Positions 4,736 to 5,231 of a stretch of DNA of 5,231 bases are shown here, piece after piece. The stretch is taken from assembly GCA_009697495.1 (NCBI GenBank), contig SHUN01000270.1:1-5231 (forward strand). Direction: 5' to 3'. The translations under genes and the position numbers were made by a program. Position 1 is the first letter of the stretch, and every line of letters begins with the position of its first letter. The stretch comes from Bryobacterales bacterium (GTDB lineage: Bacteria; Acidobacteriota; Terriglobia; Bryobacterales; Bryobacteraceae). The notes below the pieces were generated by a model. That model did no database searches, was not told the DNA's origin, and worked only from the letters and a program-made list of their open reading frames with translations.

Positions 4736-5231
4736 TTAGTCCTGACCGAGCGCGTGGAGAGGGGCGATGCGGGCGGCGGCGACGATGAGCAGCAGTCCGC
4801 AAACGAGCGCGAGGACCACCGGGTTAAACGCGCTGACGCCGAAAAGCAGATTGCGGCGCAATCGCCCCAGAACGAGCGTGAGCGCGAGGCCGCAAATGAA
4901 GCCGAAGAGAACGAGTTTGCCGCTTTGGCTGAGAATCATGCGCAGAACGCCAGTGGTCATGACTGAGCACGGCGCCGCGCGGGCCGCCGCGCTGAGCTTC
5001 ACCTTCGCGAAACGCGCGCCCGGCCGCCGAGAACGTCGAAGAAGTTGGCCGTAACGCGCATACCGTCCACTTGTTCCGGTTCACCGATTCCGGTGACGAT
5101 CATCTTGTCCGAGAAAAAAGAGTTGGCGGCGATGTTAGCGATGGTGCGTGACTGTAGCCGAACGTCCTTCAGGTCGGGAATGGAAACGCCGGTGCTCTCA
5201 GCGGCAAAGCACGCCGCGTACGATGGAGAAT
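4736..5231 (-). pseudogene. Decayed ADOP-type MacB/FtsX permease, frameshifted and internally deleted
   Basis: Three consecutive minus-strand segments, each in a different frame, match one protein family in order. First frame (5229 to about 5022): GVSIPDLKDVRLQSRTIANI, then IGEPEQVDGMRVTANFFDVL, typical of the MacB periplasmic core domain of acidobacterial ADOP permeases. This frame reaches a stop at 5001-4999. Second frame (about 5021 to 4950): GRAFREGEAQRGGPRGAVLS followed by HDHWR, the expected continuation after a small deletion. Third frame (about 4951 to 4736): VLRMILSQSGKLVLFGFICG through LLFGVSAFNPVV, the last two membrane helices of the C-terminal FtsX domain. The bulk of the protein (central FtsX domain, second core domain) is missing between the second and third segments. 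The C-terminal PARRA-type motif is also shortened (AAARIAPLHALGQD, then TAA). ADOP proteins normally have about 800 residues. The 5' part lies beyond the right edge. A functional product is not credible. Confidence 0.85.

Noticed and set aside
4546..4788. A plus-strand frame through the hairpin cluster
   Set aside because: It runs through the palindromes, has no recognisable domain, and its composition follows the repeats. It is not a gene.
4754..5054. Plus-strand frames over the permease remnant (70 and 95 codons)
   Set aside because: The opposite strand carries unmistakable MacB/FtsX similarity, and the plus-strand products are Arg/Glu-rich shadows.

Overview
This high-GC window looks like the chromosome of an Acidobacteriota bacterium, most likely of the Solibacter/Bryobacter type. 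That placement is an inference. It rests on the IF-3 sequence, on the remains of an ADOP-type (acidobacterial duplicated orphan permease) MacB/FtsX protein, and on an intergenic cluster of small palindromes. No rRNA or other taxonomic anchor is present.

Left part, minus strand (1-1834). The first codons of a HicB-type antitoxin run off the left edge. They follow a HicA-type toxin gene (37-219) that has a putative promoter and a perfect 16-bp palindromic operator directly upstream. After a 244-bp stretch without a convincing gene comes a metallophosphoesterase (464-1234, GTG start). Upstream of it on the same strand is infC (1286-1834), encoding translation initiation factor IF-3. The usual infC neighbours rpmI and rplT are not next to it.

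Middle, plus strand (1968-4480). A 133-bp divergent intergenic region separates infC from a two-gene operon. Its first gene encodes an exported CsgG-like protein with a FlgT-C-like C-terminal domain. The second encodes a membrane-anchored Hanks-type Ser/Thr kinase with a Pro/Gln-rich extracytoplasmic linker and a helical C-terminal domain. They are 11 nt apart with a strong Shine-Dalgarno in the gap, so a shared envelope function is plausible; the pairing is the most interesting protein-level feature.

Right part (4481-5231). A roughly 236-bp non-coding element holds at least five short hairpins sharing a CTTTCAG-like apex and is bounded by two near-identical hairpin units in direct orientation. 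It resembles a REP/BIME-like or MITE-like element. Next to it on the minus strand lies a decayed ADOP permease gene. Its protein similarity runs through all three reading frames, and the middle of the gene has been deleted.
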